Shown here piece after piece: positions 7,891 to 16,021 of a stretch of 64,000 bases of DNA. Each line of letters starts with the position of its first letter. The stretch's first letter is position 1. Both the position numbers and the translations under genes were made by a program. The notes below the pieces were generated by a model. It worked only from the letters and a program-made list of their open reading frames with translations. It did no database searches and was not told the origin of the DNA. This DNA comes from Prevotella sp. Its GTDB lineage: Bacteria > Bacteroidota > Bacteroidia > Bacteroidales > Bacteroidaceae. The DNA lies in the NCBI GenBank assembly GCA_017442825.1, contig JAFRYZ010000035.1, positions 19,809-83,808 on the forward strand. Reading direction: 5' to 3'.

Positions 7891-9051
7891 AGCATACTCT
7901 CTTGTCATCATCTCCCAGCATAGTTTCAGCCATACGACGGTGATGGGCAGTGCCTTCAGGGCGTAGGGACGGATGATGGTGTCGCGGACGACACGGGGGA
8001 AGAGGAGGTCGGAATGGGCAAAGCTGCAACAAATCATGACGAAGACCATGAGGGCGATATCCCACTTGCCACGCTTCCAGGGGGCTGCGACATACCAGAT
8101 GACGACGCCAATCATGGGGGTGATGTAACCGCTGTTTTCGGAACCGGTGCTGAAGAGGATGATGAACATGAGGACGGAGGCGAGGATGGTCTGGCGGAAC
8201 GCCTCATGCTTATACTGTGAGAAACGCAGATAGGGAGCTGCAAAGAGCAGCATGCCGGGGACGATGAGCCACAGGTCGCTATAGGTGGCGCAACCGCTGA
8301 TTTTCCTCACCATTCCCAACAACGATATGTTTTGTGCTATGGCAAACTGATTGTCGCCGTTCTTGGTGACAAGACTGTTGTACCATTCGCCGTACTGGCT
8401 GACGATGTAGTCCCACCCGTGGAAGAAGGGCATGGGGGCTACGAACATGATGACTGCCCAGAAGAGCATGGAGGCTACGAGCTTGCCCTTGTGCTTGGAG
8501 AAAAGGAAGAAGGCGAGGCCGACGATGCTGTAGAGCTTGACGAAGGTGCCGAGCATGATGAAGAAGGCTGCCCAGAAGTCTTTCTCTTTCTCTATCAGAC
8601 AGAATGCCAGCAGGATGGTGGCACAGGTGACGATGTTGAACTGCTGCATGAAGAGGGCGTTGAGCATCTCGTTGGCACAGAACCACAGGATGAACAGCTG
8701 CTGGGGTTTCGTGAAGGACGACTTGCGGATGGTCCAATAGAGGAACAGCGACAATGCCAGGCTCCACAACAGCAGTCCGAGCCAATAGGGACCGATGGAG
8801 AAGGGAGCAAAGAGCAGGGAGAAGAACGGTCCGTAATGGTGGCAGTCTTCATACTCGGCTGGGTTCAGCATATACAGATTCCAACCGCGAACGGCATTCC
8901 AAAAGGAACCGCGATAGATGAAATAGTTGTTGCAATGGTGTAACTTCACCAGCCATGCCACGATGGGCAACAGCATCCACAAACCGAACAGCGTGCGATA
9001 GTCGCTGAAGAAGGGCTTGCTGAAAAAGGCTTTTAATTTGTTCATAAGCAT
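7864..9051 (-). CDS. GT87-like polyprenol-dependent glycosyltransferase (GT-C)
   Basis: The 395 residues contain about nine to ten hydrophobic segments, with an aromatic, charged loop after the first helix (YRGSFWNAVRGWNLY) and HHYGPFFSLLFAPF, as in DUF2029/GT87 mannosyltransferase-like proteins. Such enzymes move a sugar from a polyprenyl phosphate to an acceptor on the outer face of the inner membrane. The acceptor is unknown; the setting suggests surface glycan assembly with the GtrA and GtrB-like proteins. The start could be 9051 or 9045. The last ten residues (YASQLTINNS) are translated from an AATTGTC heptad array, so the tail is probably acquired. Confidence 0.75.
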   Translation of the reverse strand: MLMNKLKAFFSKPFFSDYRTLFGLWMLLPIVAWLVKLHHCNNYFIYRGSFWNAVRGWNLYMLNPAEYEDCHHYGPFFSLLFAPFSIGPYWLGLLLWSLALSLFLYWTIRKSSFTKPQQLFILWFCANEMLNALFMQQFNIVTCATILLAFCLIEKEKDFWAAFFIMLGTFVKLYSIVGLAFFLFSKHKGKLVASMLFWAVIMFVAPMPFFHGWDYIVSQYGEWYNSLVTKNGDNQFAIAQNISLLGMVRKISGCATYSDLWLIVPGMLLFAAPYLRFSQYKHEAFRQTILASVLMFIILFSTGSENSGYITPMIGVVIWYVAAPWKRGKWDIALMVFVMICCSFAHSDLLFPRVVRDTIIRPYALKALPITVVWLKLCWEMMTREYASQLTINNS

Positions 9052-9094
9052 TCAAGGGAGTTTGCCACAAGCCGTGTGGCTCCATTTTCCGATG

Positions 9095-9102
9095 CAAAGG
9101 TA
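9095..9102 (-). promoter_or_regulatory. -7 box (TACCTTTG) for the GT87-like gene
   Basis: TACCTTTG on the minus strand, 43 bp before the ATG at 9051. The adjacent segment 9103-9140 consists of AATTATG/AATTGTG heptads. Confidence 0.55.
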
Positions 9103-9143
9103 ATACTTTTAATTATGAATTATGAATTGTGAATTATTTATTG

Positions 9144-9151
9144 TATTTTTG
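9144..9151 (+). promoter_or_regulatory. -7 box (TATTTTTG) for the GT2 pair
   Basis: TATTTTTG lies 23 bp before the ATG at 9175; the leader AAACGAGAAAGAG is purine-rich. The promoter sits directly after a heptad array. Confidence 0.55.
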
Positions 9152-9174
9152 CAAACGAAATAAACGAGAAAGAG

Positions 9175-10101
9175 ATGGAAATATCTGTCATCAGTCCTTG
9201 TTATGGCGCACCGACTCTCTTGCGTGAACTGGTGCAGCAGATAGAGGAAACGGTCAGCAAACTGACGAAGGACTATGAGATTATCTTAGTGGAAGACTAC
9301 AGTCCGGACAACAGCCGCGAGATTATCACCGACATCTGTCGGGAGAACAAGCGGGTGAAGGGGGTGTTTCTGAGCCGTAACTTCGGACAGCAGTATGCGC
9401 TGAATGCGGGCTTCGACTGTGCAAAGGGGGAATATGTGGTGACGCTGGACTGCGACCTGCAGAATCCGCCGGCACAGATAAAAGACCTCTACGAGAAGGC
9501 GAAGGAGGGCTACGACATCGTGTTTGCCAGTCGCCAGAACCGTCCGGACAACTTCTTCATGACACAGGGCTCGCACCTTTTCAACAAACTGATGGGTTTT
9601 CTGACGGATACCCGACAGGATGAGTCGCTGGCGGAGTTTGCTATCTATCGGCGCAAAGTGGTGGACGCCATGGCGCAGATGGGGGACTTCCGTCGCTACT
9701 ATCCGCTGATGAACCAATGGGTGGGCTTCAAGACTGCTAAGGTGATTGTGGATCACAACGAGCGCACAGACGGCAAAAAGTCGTCGTACTCGATGAGCAA
9801 GCGCATCAACCTTGCCGTGACTACTGCCGTGGCTTTCTCTACCAAGTCGCTGCGACTGATTGCCTACTTCGGGTTCATCGTCACGTTCATTGCCATACTG
9901 TTTGCTCTCTTCCTCGTCGTCAAGACACTCATCACGGGCATCGACGTCAGTGGTTGGACGACGCTGTTCGTCTCGATGTGGTTCATTGCCGGCATCATGA
10001 TCTCCATCATGGGCATCATTGCCGTCTATATCGGCAACATCTTCGACGAGGTGAAACACCGGCCGTCATACATCATCGACGAGAAACTTAACTTCGAATA
10101 A
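9175..10101 (+). CDS. GtrB/DPM1-like family 2 glycosyltransferase
   Basis: The 308-residue protein has a GT2 catalytic domain (SVISPCYGAPTLLRELV; LVEDYSPDNS; LDCDLQNPP as the DxD-type motif; GSHLFNKLMGFL) followed by two membrane helices (about residues 228-250 and 265-290) and a cytoplasmic tail. This is the layout of bactoprenol glucosyltransferases (GtrB, YfdH) and ArnC, which charge undecaprenyl phosphate with a sugar on the cytoplasmic side. With a GtrA-like flippase candidate and GT-C enzymes nearby, it likely provides the lipid-linked donor. The next gene starts 12 bp downstream, so the two GT2 genes are probably cotranscribed. Confidence 0.88.
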   Translation: MEISVISPCYGAPTLLRELVQQIEETVSKLTKDYEIILVEDYSPDNSREIITDICRENKRVKGVFLSRNFGQQYALNAGFDCAKGEYVVTLDCDLQNPPAQIKDLYEKAKEGYDIVFASRQNRPDNFFMTQGSHLFNKLMGFLTDTRQDESLAEFAIYRRKVVDAMAQMGDFRRYYPLMNQWVGFKTAKVIVDHNERTDGKKSSYSMSKRINLAVTTAVAFSTKSLRLIAYFGFIVTFIAILFALFLVVKTLITGIDVSGWTTLFVSMWFIAGIMISIMGIIAVYIGNIFDEVKHRPSYIIDEKLNFE

Positions 10102-10113
10102 CGATTATCCGAC

Positions 10114-10878
10114 ATGGAAGAGAAAGGGAAAATTTCGGTGGTCATCAACACCTACAATGCCGAAAAGCATCTGAAGGTGATCGTAGAGGCGGTGAAGGAC
10201 TTCGACGAGGTGCTCGTCTGCGACATGGAGAGCACCGACAGCACGCTGGCAATAGCACGGGAGATGGGCTGCCGCATCGTCACCTTCCCCAAAAACGGCG
10301 TTTCCATCGTGGAACCGGCACGCGAATTTGCCATCCATGAGGCGGCTAACGAATGGGTGCTGGTGGTGGATGCCGACGAGATTGTGACTCCGCAACTGAA
10401 AGACTATCTCTACCGGCGCATCAAGGAGGCTGACTGTCCGGACGGCATCGCCATTCCCCGCAAAAACTATTTCATGGGGAGGTTCATGCACAGCTGCTAT
10501 CCGGACTATATCCTGCGCTTCTTCCGCAAGGAGGTGACACACTGGCCGCCCGTCATCCATACTTCGCCAGTCGTAGAAGGCAGGGTGGAACGTATTCCGA
10601 AAACACACAAAGAACTGGCTTTTGAACATCTTGCCAACGACAGCGTGGCTGACATTCTGCGCAAGAACAACACCTACAGCGACTATGAGGTGGTACGACG
10701 CCGACACAAACGCTACGGCATAGGGGCGCTCATCGGTAAACCGCTCTTCCGATTCTTCAAATCTTATTTCCTGAAAGGTGGATGCCTAGACGGCATACCT
10801 GGACTGATTCATGCCAAATTGGACAGCATGTACCAGTTTACGATTGTTTCAAAACTGATGGAAGAGCGGCGAAAATAG
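10114..10878 (+). CDS. Family 2 glycosyltransferase, WaaE/KdtX-like
   Basis: The 254-residue protein starts ISVVINTYNAEKHLKVIVEAVKDFDEVLVCDMESTDST and has DADEIVTP as its metal-binding DxD motif, with a lysine/arginine-rich C-terminus, as in the WaaE/KdtX family that adds glucose to lipopolysaccharide core heptose. It lacks membrane helices and would act at the cytoplasmic membrane face. The substrate in this organism cannot be assigned. It follows the GtrB-like gene by 12 bp and is convergent with the acyltransferase gene at 10912. Confidence 0.82.
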   Translation: MEEKGKISVVINTYNAEKHLKVIVEAVKDFDEVLVCDMESTDSTLAIAREMGCRIVTFPKNGVSIVEPAREFAIHEAANEWVLVVDADEIVTPQLKDYLYRRIKEADCPDGIAIPRKNYFMGRFMHSCYPDYILRFFRKEVTHWPPVIHTSPVVEGRVERIPKTHKELAFEHLANDSVADILRKNNTYSDYEVVRRRHKRYGIGALIGKPLFRFFKSYFLKGGCLDGIPGLIHAKLDSMYQFTIVSKLMEERRK

Positions 10879-10911
10879 TGCGTTTTCCATGCGATAAGCA
10901 GCGGAAATGGG

Positions 10912-11844
10912 CTACAGCTTGCTCAGAATGCGTTTGCGTTCGTGTTCATCGGGGAAATACTCCACAAATTCTTTCCATCCCCTCTTCCACCGGTTGTGGC
11001 TCCACAGCCAGAACTCCGGTGCACGCTTGATGCTGTCTTCCAACAGGCGGTAGTATTTTTCGGTGATGGCAAACTTGGGTTCTTGTTTCGGTTGGTCGCA
11101 CATCTTGATGACCTTTCCCACATAATAACCACGGCGTGGACGATGCATGTCGAAATAATAGACTACGGTGTCCATGATGCGGGCTATGCGTTCGCCACCG
11201 GTATAGGCGGGTGTCTGATGGTTAAGGAACTGCGGCCAGTAGTGCATGCTGCTGAAGCCCGGCGACTGGTCGGCAATGAAGCCGGTAACGGGTTGGATGC
11301 CTGCCTTCTGCCAATCTACCAACACCTTGAAGGCTTCTTTCATGTCGATAGACGTGGAACCATACTGCCCGCGTGAGTGCAGGAACAGCTTGTCTATCAT
11401 GGGATTCTCGATGGGATGGTAGAGCTGTGCCGTCTTGCCCTGGTCGATGATGCTCAGCTGCAACGAAGCTATCCACTCCCAGTTGCAATAGTGTCCGAGC
11501 ATGATGGTGACGCTGCGCCCTTTACGCAAGTCTTCGTTCATCTCTTCTATGCCGTCGAAGACCATGCGGCGACGCATCTGCTTGGGCGACATGGAGAACA
11601 TCTTCACGGTCTCTACGATGTAGTCGCAGAACCAATGGTGGAACTTGCGCTCTATCTCACGCAACTCGTCCTCACTTTTTTCGGGAAAAGACTCGGTCAG
11701 GTTTTTCCAAATCACCTTGTGGCGGTATTTCATCAGCTTGCCCACGATGAGGTAGAGTCCGTCGGAGATGACGTAATGTACCCGCAGAGGCAGCAATGAC
11801 AACAGATACCAGATGCCAAAGAGGATGTAATACAATACATTCAT
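10912..11844 (-). CDS. LpxL/HtrB-like lipid acyltransferase, copy 1
   Basis: MNVLYYILFGIWYLLSLLPLRVHY gives an N-terminal anchor, followed by GHYCNWEW (the HX4E/D acyltransferase motif, about residue 130) and other LpxL/HtrB-family blocks (NLTESFPEKS, HHWFCDYIVETVKMF, RAPEFWLWSHNRWKR). The family attaches secondary acyl chains to lipid A in the inner membrane; 310 residues is the usual size. I start at 11844 because TACCTTTG at 11850-11857 stands 5 bp before it; the open frame upstream is repeat sequence. A paralogue lies at 16022-17002, and each is next to an LTA-synthase-like gene. Confidence 0.85.
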   Translation of the reverse strand: MNVLYYILFGIWYLLSLLPLRVHYVISDGLYLIVGKLMKYRHKVIWKNLTESFPEKSEDELREIERKFHHWFCDYIVETVKMFSMSPKQMRRRMVFDGIEEMNEDLRKGRSVTIMLGHYCNWEWIASLQLSIIDQGKTAQLYHPIENPMIDKLFLHSRGQYGSTSIDMKEAFKVLVDWQKAGIQPVTGFIADQSPGFSSMHYWPQFLNHQTPAYTGGERIARIMDTVVYYFDMHRPRRGYYVGKVIKMCDQPKQEPKFAITEKYYRLLEDSIKRAPEFWLWSHNRWKRGWKEFVEYFPDEHERKRILSKL

Positions 11845-11849
11845 GGGGG

Positions 11850-11857
11850 CAAAGGTA
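11850..11857 (-). promoter_or_regulatory. -7 box 5 bp from the acyltransferase ATG
   Basis: TACCTTTG on the minus strand, then CCCCC and ATG at 11844. This implies a leaderless transcript and fixes the start codon. Confidence 0.55.
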
Positions 11858-11960
11858 CGATAAATAATTGATAATTGATAATTGACAATTGACAATTCTT
11901 TGCAAGCAAAAAACTCTAGGCAAAAAACTCTCAACTCTAAACTCTCATCTCTCAACTTTT
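11858..11960. repeat. Heptad arrays in divergent promoter region
   Basis: AATTGAT/AATTGAC heptads (about 11867-11896), a GCAAGCAAAAAACTC fragment of the second element, and CTCTAAA/CTCTCAT-type heptads (about 11932-11957) fill the space between the divergent acyltransferase and LTA-synthase-like promoters. Confidence 0.7.
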
Positions 11961-11963
11961 TCG

Positions 11964-11971
11964 TATCTTTG
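11964..11971 (+). promoter_or_regulatory. -7 box 5 bp from the LTA-synthase-like ATG
   Basis: TATCTTTG followed by CCGCC and ATG at 11977. It argues that translation begins at 11977, directly before repeat-derived codons. Confidence 0.55.
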
Positions 11972-11976
11972 CCGCC

Positions 11977-14220
11977 ATGAATTGTATAACCGCGAAGCGC
12001 TTTGCTTGCAAAGAATTAAACAGGTCCGTCATGTCACCGTTGATGGCGGTCGGATGGAATCTTTTCTTGGTATATCTTACGTATTCCATTGCCCGTGTGG
12101 AGTATTTCTTGGAGAACTACGAGTACTTCAAGCACATTCTGCACGAAGGTCATCTGGGAAAACTGTTTTATGGCAGTTTGTTTCTCGACACGCCAGGCAT
12201 TCTCTATACCAACCTGCTGTGGATAGTGCTGATGATTCTCCCGCTACACTGGAAGGAGAACGCCGTCTATCACAAAGTTTGCAAGTGGCTGTTTGTCGTG
12301 GTCAACACGCTGGCGTTTGTCATGAACATGGCAGACTCCGTCTATTTCAAGTTTACGCTGAAACGTACTACAACTTCTGTCTTCGATGAGTTCAGCAACG
12401 AGGACAACCTCGGCAGCATCTTCGGCGTCGAACTGCTGCGCCATTGGTATCTCGTCGTGTTGACCATCGTTGTCGTATGGGGATTGTGGAAACTCTATTT
12501 CACTCCTCGCATCGCCATCAAACGGCAACCGCTGGGCAGATACTACTTGCTGCAAACGTTGTCGCTGGCGGTGGTGGCGCTGATGACGGTCAGCGGCATA
12601 CGCGGCGGATTCCTCAACCACTGGTATCAATATCTGCTGGCGATTCCGCTGCTGTATGTGGCATATAAAAAAAGACACCTCCTAACCTCCCCTATTCAGG
12701 GGAGAAACTCTGATAGCGAGGTTGGGTTCACTCCCTTAACAGGGAGGGTTGGGGTTGGATTCCTGCTCCTCCTTGCACTTCTCCTTCTTGCCACTGCACC
12801 CATCGGCGGCTGGCGCCACCGTGACATCCGTCCTACGGCTGTCAGCAATGCCAACCAATACACGGAGCATCCACAGGAGGCGCCGCTGATTCTCAACACG
12901 CCGTTCACGATGATACGCACCGTCGGCAAGAGTGTCTTCTTCGATCCGGGCTACTATCCCGACAAGGCGGAATTGGCGCGTATCTACTCCCCATTACACG
13001 GTCAAAGGGCGGAGGTCGAAGGGCTAAGGTCTAAGGTCGAGGGGCAAAGGTTGAAGAAAAACGTTGTCATCCTCATCGTTGAGAGCTTCGGACGCGAATA
13101 TATCGGCGGTTTCAACAAAGAGGTGCTCGGCGGGAAATACAAGGGTTACACTCCCTTTACCGACTCGCTAATGCAACATGCCGTCACCTTCCGTTACTCT
13201 TTCTGCAACAGTCAGCAGAGCATCGACGGTATGCCTTCCATCCTCTGTGGCATTCCGCGTTTCATCAAACCTTTCGTGCTCACGCCGCAAGCCATGAACA
13301 GGCTCGGGGGCATCGCCAACAGTCTAAGGGGTGAAGGTTACCAAACGGCTTTCTTCCACGGTGCCCGCGACGGCAGCATGGGCTTCAACGGCTTTGCCAA
13401 CTCCATTGGCTATCAGGCTTATTATGGACGGGAAGAGTTCGACGAAGACAAACGATTTGGCGGCGACAACGACTTCGACGGATATTGGGCTATCTGGGAT
13501 GAACCGTTCCTGCAATATTTCGCCTTGAAGATGACGGAGATGAAGCAGCCGTTCCTCACGACTGTCTTCACGGCTTCCAGTCATCATCCTTTCCAGATTC
13601 CGAAGAAATACGAAGGCAAGTTCCCCGAAGGCACCATGCCTATACATAAGTGCATCGGATATACTGACAATGCCCTGCGCCAGTTTTTCAATACTGCCCG
13701 CAAACAACCATGGTTCAACAACACCATCTTCGTCATGACCAGCGACCATACCAACATGCGTGAACATGACGAATACAAATCGGACATCGGTGTCTTCTGT
13801 TCTCCTATTATTATATACGATCCCAGCGGCGATCTGAAACCCGGCATGCGCGATGCTGTGGCACAACACATCGACATCGTACCCACCATCCTCGGCTTCT
13901 TAGGCTACACCAAACCCTATGTAGCCTTCGGCATCGACCTCTTCAACACACCTGCTGAAGACACATGGGCTGTCAGCGAAATCAACGGCATCTACCAGTA
14001 CACCAAGTACGGCTATATCCTGCAGTTCGACGGACAGCGAACACGTGCCCTCTACCGCCTCACCGACCAGGCAATGCGCCACAACCTCTTAGGCAAAGTG
14101 AAACAACAGGTCGTGGTCAATGGCAAAAGCGTGGACATGCAAACACAGATGGAACGCGAACTGAAAGCCATCATCCAATCCTATATGGACCGCATGCTCA
14201 ACGACCAACTCGTGCCGTAA
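11977..14220 (+). CDS. LTA-synthase-like sulfatase-fold membrane enzyme, copy 1
   Basis: Several N-terminal membrane helices (within about residues 20-280) precede an alkaline-phosphatase-superfamily domain with NVVILIVESFGREY (metal-binding Glu), a nucleophile region NSQQSIDGMPSIL, TVFTASSHHPF and TSDHTN. LTA-synthase-like enzymes transfer phosphoglycerol or phosphoethanolamine groups from phospholipids on the periplasmic side; in a Gram-negative the target may be a lipid or glycan. Three repeat-derived segments lie in frame: residues 2-14 (ITAKRFACKEL region), about 232-261, and eight GG-starting heptads at about 341-360. If the first is discounted, MSPLMAVGW at 12031 is the ancestral start. 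It ends inside the convergent second copy (23-bp overlap). Confidence 0.8.
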   Translation: MNCITAKRFACKELNRSVMSPLMAVGWNLFLVYLTYSIARVEYFLENYEYFKHILHEGHLGKLFYGSLFLDTPGILYTNLLWIVLMILPLHWKENAVYHKVCKWLFVVVNTLAFVMNMADSVYFKFTLKRTTTSVFDEFSNEDNLGSIFGVELLRHWYLVVLTIVVVWGLWKLYFTPRIAIKRQPLGRYYLLQTLSLAVVALMTVSGIRGGFLNHWYQYLLAIPLLYVAYKKRHLLTSPIQGRNSDSEVGFTPLTGRVGVGFLLLLALLLLATAPIGGWRHRDIRPTAVSNANQYTEHPQEAPLILNTPFTMIRTVGKSVFFDPGYYPDKAELARIYSPLHGQRAEVEGLRSKVEGQRLKKNVVILIVESFGREYIGGFNKEVLGGKYKGYTPFTDSLMQHAVTFRYSFCNSQQSIDGMPSILCGIPRFIKPFVLTPQAMNRLGGIANSLRGEGYQTAFFHGARDGSMGFNGFANSIGYQAYYGREEFDEDKRFGGDNDFDGYWAIWDEPFLQYFALKMTEMKQPFLTTVFTASSHHPFQIPKKYEGKFPEGTMPIHKCIGYTDNALRQFFNTARKQPWFNNTIFVMTSDHTNMREHDEYKSDIGVFCSPIIIYDPSGDLKPGMRDAVAQHIDIVPTILGFLGYTKPYVAFGIDLFNTPAEDTWAVSEINGIYQYTKYGYILQFDGQRTRALYRLTDQAMRHNLLGKVKQQVVVNGKSVDMQTQMERELKAIIQSYMDRMLNDQLVP
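12674..12760 (+). repeat. G-rich repeat inserted in the LTA-synthase-like gene
   Basis: The block contains CTCCCCTATTCAGGGGAG and CTCCCTTAACAGGGAGGGT, both inverted repeats, followed by TGGGGTTGG. The protein segment (SPIQGRNSDSEVGFTPLTGR) interrupts a loop between membrane helices. It resembles the elements at 841-882 and 18,821-18,851. Confidence 0.6.
13000..13055 (+). repeat. Eight in-frame heptads in the LTA-synthase-like gene
   Basis: Units GGTCAAA, GGGCGGA, GGTCGAA, GGGCTAA, GGTCTAA, GGTCGAG, GGGCAAA and GGTTGAA run without a gap. They match the intergenic GGTCTAA arrays at about 1453 and 7800 and encode GQRAEVEGLRSKVEGQRL just before the sulfatase domain. Confidence 0.75.
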
Positions 14221-15970
14221 AATAATCATATCTGATAATCATATCAGAAATAGTATAGGCATTTTGCAGGTGTTTTATCATATCATTAGTGATACCCCTT
14301 GGATTTCCTTCAACCTTATAATCAGGACTTATAGCAACTGGCAAAGGTTTAGAATCAACAATACTTCTCCCTATTCCCTTCCACTTGTAATTGTCTAGTT
14401 GTAATAGTTGAAGCAGCGTCGGATAGATATCAATCTGTCCCATCACTGACTCATAGCGCATTGACTTCGGAGAGTTGATGATTATCAATGGGACAAAAGG
14501 TTTTTCAGATACCAATCCCTTTCCTTCCCGAGTTGAGCAAAGACTCTCTCTGTCACCAGCCAATCCTTCATGATCTCCCATAATAACAATCATTGTTTCT
14601 TTATAATCTGGACGTGTTTTAATATAATTAATCAAAATGCCAAGTGCATAGTCAGTATAGTTAGCCGTAACAAGATAATCGCGCAGCATATCGGGATAAT
14701 CCTTTCGAAGATGAATCCGATGTAGATGTTCAGACAATTTAAAAGGGTGATGACCAGAGTATGTAACAAACTGTATAAAGGTATGAGTTCCATGTGGCCA
14801 TGTTTTTCCTTTTCTCATAAGATTGACAGCTTGACGCATAAGTGCAGCATCACCGATATTGTTTCTTGGACCACTCGTTTCTTCTAATTTCCAATCTTGG
14901 CGATACATAGCATTTTTAATACCGAAAGCCAAAGCTACAGCCTGTTGGTTCCATATCGTTGGTCTGTCTGCCGTCAACAACCAGCTATGAGCACTCCAAC
15001 GTTCCTTCATAGCTTGGTTAATTGTAAAAAAGCGATTCTTGGGATAGAGCAGCGACCACGCACCACTTTCAACAGGCAACAATCCGGCATTGACTATCAG
15101 TTGGCAGTCGATGCTGCGCCCGCCCTTCACTTGTGACAGCACATAAGGCGCATATAGGGTTGATTGATTGCGGATGACGCTATTAAGATTCGGCGTTATC
15201 TCCATCCCCTCCACACGCCTTTCCAATACCCATGACTCCAATGATTCACAAAGAACAAGAACTAAATTCTTTCTTACTCCAAAGGTGTCTGCCGACGATG
15301 ATATTGCTATATGTTGACGAAGATAGTCCGCTATCTCTGCAGCTTCTTCTTCACTGATATGCGTTCCACTTGTAAATACATCGTATAGCATACCTCCGAA
15401 TATGGTGTATTCTGGTGTTACACACATATAATCATTAATTGTTTTCCGTGATTTGATAGCATTTACCAGTCCTCCCATAACAAAAATGAGACATGAAGAA
15501 AGCGTTACAGACATGACTAACACATATCTATAGCCTTTCCGCCAATTATCTTCAGTACGCTTTCGCCTCACAAAAAAGAAAGGAAGTATCAACAACAGCA
15601 AAAGGAAGTCGAACCATCGTATAGATGAAATGACACTAGGAAGGAAATCCGTCAGGTTGTCTGCTATCAGATAACTTTGCAAAGGTATAGCACTGTTGTA
15701 TGTGCGATTATACATTAAATTTGCAATCAACAAAATATCAAGAATGAAGACTATTGGAAGAAAGAACTGGTCTTTACGCGTAAAAATATATGGAAGCAAC
15801 AGTATCAGACTGACTGTCAAGGCATTGATATATGTCTCTGGATACGAAAAAGCACGAAATGTTGTCTGAATGCACCAAAACAAATCAAACAATAAGAACG
15901 TCAGCAAGAGTAACAAAAGACGTACACCTACCTCGTAAGACAACTTGAACTTTTCGAATATTCTTTTCAT
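14198..15970 (-). CDS. LTA-synthase-like sulfatase-fold membrane enzyme, copy 2
   Basis: MKRIFEKFKLSYEVGVRLLLLLLTFLLFDLFW begins a protein with about five membrane helices in the first 180 residues and a periplasmic sulfatase-fold domain (LVLVLCESLESW, GGRSIDCQLIVNAG, FVTYSGHHPF, MIVIMGDHEGLAGDR). The reaction should resemble that of copy 1, but the two differ in sequence and length (590 versus 747 residues), so the donor or acceptor may differ. It is the last gene of a minus-strand run with an acyltransferase and DUF5672. Codons are visibly more AT-rich than in the GT genes to the left, suggesting separate acquisition. Confidence 0.8.
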   Translation of the reverse strand: MKRIFEKFKLSYEVGVRLLLLLLTFLLFDLFWCIQTTFRAFSYPETYINALTVSLILLLPYIFTRKDQFFLPIVFILDILLIANLMYNRTYNSAIPLQSYLIADNLTDFLPSVISSIRWFDFLLLLLILPFFFVRRKRTEDNWRKGYRYVLVMSVTLSSCLIFVMGGLVNAIKSRKTINDYMCVTPEYTIFGGMLYDVFTSGTHISEEEAAEIADYLRQHIAISSSADTFGVRKNLVLVLCESLESWVLERRVEGMEITPNLNSVIRNQSTLYAPYVLSQVKGGRSIDCQLIVNAGLLPVESGAWSLLYPKNRFFTINQAMKERWSAHSWLLTADRPTIWNQQAVALAFGIKNAMYRQDWKLEETSGPRNNIGDAALMRQAVNLMRKGKTWPHGTHTFIQFVTYSGHHPFKLSEHLHRIHLRKDYPDMLRDYLVTANYTDYALGILINYIKTRPDYKETMIVIMGDHEGLAGDRESLCSTREGKGLVSEKPFVPLIIINSPKSMRYESVMGQIDIYPTLLQLLQLDNYKWKGIGRSIVDSKPLPVAISPDYKVEGNPRGITNDMIKHLQNAYTISDMIIRYDYFTARVGR

Positions 15971-16021
15971 AATATTCTTGTTTTTCTGATAATTTCAATA
16001 ATAGTAGAGATATCACCTTTT

